From the NCBI GenBank assembly GCA_913020115.1, contig CAJWBQ010000041.1:1-34636 (forward strand): a stretch of DNA of 34,636 bases, read 5' to 3'. Numbering within the stretch: position 1 is the first letter of the stretch; each line of letters starts with the position of its first letter. Below the pieces are notes generated by a model. The model was not told where the DNA came from, ran no database searches, and was given only the letters and a program-made list of their open reading frames with translations. A program made the translations under genes and the position numbers. This DNA comes from an uncultured Cellvibrionales bacterium. GTDB taxonomy: Bacteria > Pseudomonadota > Gammaproteobacteria > Pseudomonadales > Cellvibrionaceae. Below are positions 34,122 through 34,636 of this stretch, in pieces.

Positions 34122-34613
34122 ATGAGACCTTTAACCCAAATGTTGTGTTTACCTATTTTGACCCTGTTGCTGTCAGCAAACACCGTGATAGCGGCCTCTA
34201 CAGACGAAATAACGGACTCCAATAATCAAGCCCCGGTCTATCAAATTAGTGTGCTTACGCTCAAGAGTAAAACAATAAATAGGGCCATGAGGAAAACCCT
34301 GCAGCTTAATAGGATCCGCCAAATTGCCATGCACATGGGTGGTGAAGTCTTAGGCGCAACAGAGCAGCCTCAGAACGGAGAATTGACTCTAGTCATCAAA
34401 CTCGCCAATAAAGCGCTGCTTAGACGATTCCAGAAACGCTCAAGCCCAAACTATGTAGAACTGCGCAAAAACGTGGTAAACGAATATCGTTTCATTGCGG
34501 TAGCATCAGACGCAGTTGCCGCCCAGAGCGCCGGCTACCAGGGGCCATTCATCAAGGTCATGGATGTGAAAGGGCAATACCCGAAATCAGAGTTTCTGAT
34601 GAGTGGGCGTTAG
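34122..34613 (+). CDS. Small exported protein of unknown function
   Basis: Protein of 163 aa with a clear signal peptide (LTQMLCLPILTLLLSANTVIAA, cleavage near residue 25), so periplasmic or secreted. GAGTGGA precedes the ATG. The mature part is basic, with an RAMRKTLQLNRIRQIAMHMGGEV helix, an LTLVIKLANKALLRRFQ segment and a YRFIAVASDAV strand; no Cys pair, lipobox or known motif is seen. I do not recognise the family. It stands alone in the visible sequence, followed by 23 bases to the window end. Confidence 0.75.
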   Translation: MRPLTQMLCLPILTLLLSANTVIAASTDEITDSNNQAPVYQISVLTLKSKTINRAMRKTLQLNRIRQIAMHMGGEVLGATEQPQNGELTLVIKLANKALLRRFQKRSSPNYVELRKNVVNEYRFIAVASDAVAAQSAGYQGPFIKVMDVKGQYPKSEFLMSGR

Positions 34614-34636
34614 TTTTTAAGCGGCCAGTAAAAGCA

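Overview
The window looks like chromosomal DNA of a heterotrophic, probably marine gammaproteobacterium. Polysaccharide-scavenging lineages of the Cellvibrionales/Halieaceae type are my best guess, from gene content only. The grounds are three TonB-dependent receptors, an ExoP-like GH3 glucosidase lipoprotein, a flavin-dependent halogenase beside a TonB receptor, phasins with a WS/DGAT acyltransferase, a BetT-type choline/betaine carrier and a SelO homologue. I saw no tRNA, rRNA, CRISPR array, phage module or transposase gene.

Layout. (1) 1-2286: 3' part of a TonB-dependent receptor on the + strand, closed by a terminator and a perfect 29-bp inverted repeat. (2) 2464-16215, minus strand: a carbohydrate-uptake and regulation locus. 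In transcription order it runs GH3 lipoprotein, DUF4380-like exported protein, STN-containing TonB receptor, ECF sigma factor, FecR-type anti-sigma factor, second TonB receptor without STN, flavin-dependent halogenase, aldehyde dehydrogenase. Upstream of the GH3 gene, the sigma gene and the second receptor I find the same promoter-like pattern, GGGGCGGA-N15-CGT(C/T)(T/C)CA(T/C)T, with identical spacing. I infer that the ECF sigma factor drives all three units, giving a receptor-FecR-sigma positive feedback loop. (3) 16431-18712: an Lrp/AsnC regulator divergent from a class V PLP enzyme. (4) 19010-20884: an exported ExeM/NucH-type nuclease. (5) 21173-25345: a storage-granule cluster with two phasins, a TetR regulator, an alpha/beta hydrolase and a WS/DGAT acyltransferase with a Lys/Ala/Pro-rich C-terminal tail. 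(6) 25416-28081, minus strand: a two-gene signalling module of an HTH-REC regulator and a degenerate EAL-REC protein. (7) 28479-34613: RhlE-type RNA helicase, SelO, BCCT transporter, HopJ-family protein and a small exported unknown.

Two kinds of non-coding repeat stand out. One is a family of inverted repeats built on GGGGTCAAGTCTTGCC at three intergenic places plus a half-site, with internal tandem duplications. The other is a MITE-like palindrome of about 170 bp between selO and the BCCT gene, bounded by a 10-bp direct repeat. The best candidates for something undescribed are the sigma regulon linking a glucosidase, two receptors and a halogenase; the tailed WS/DGAT; and the degenerate EAL-REC/HTH-REC pair.
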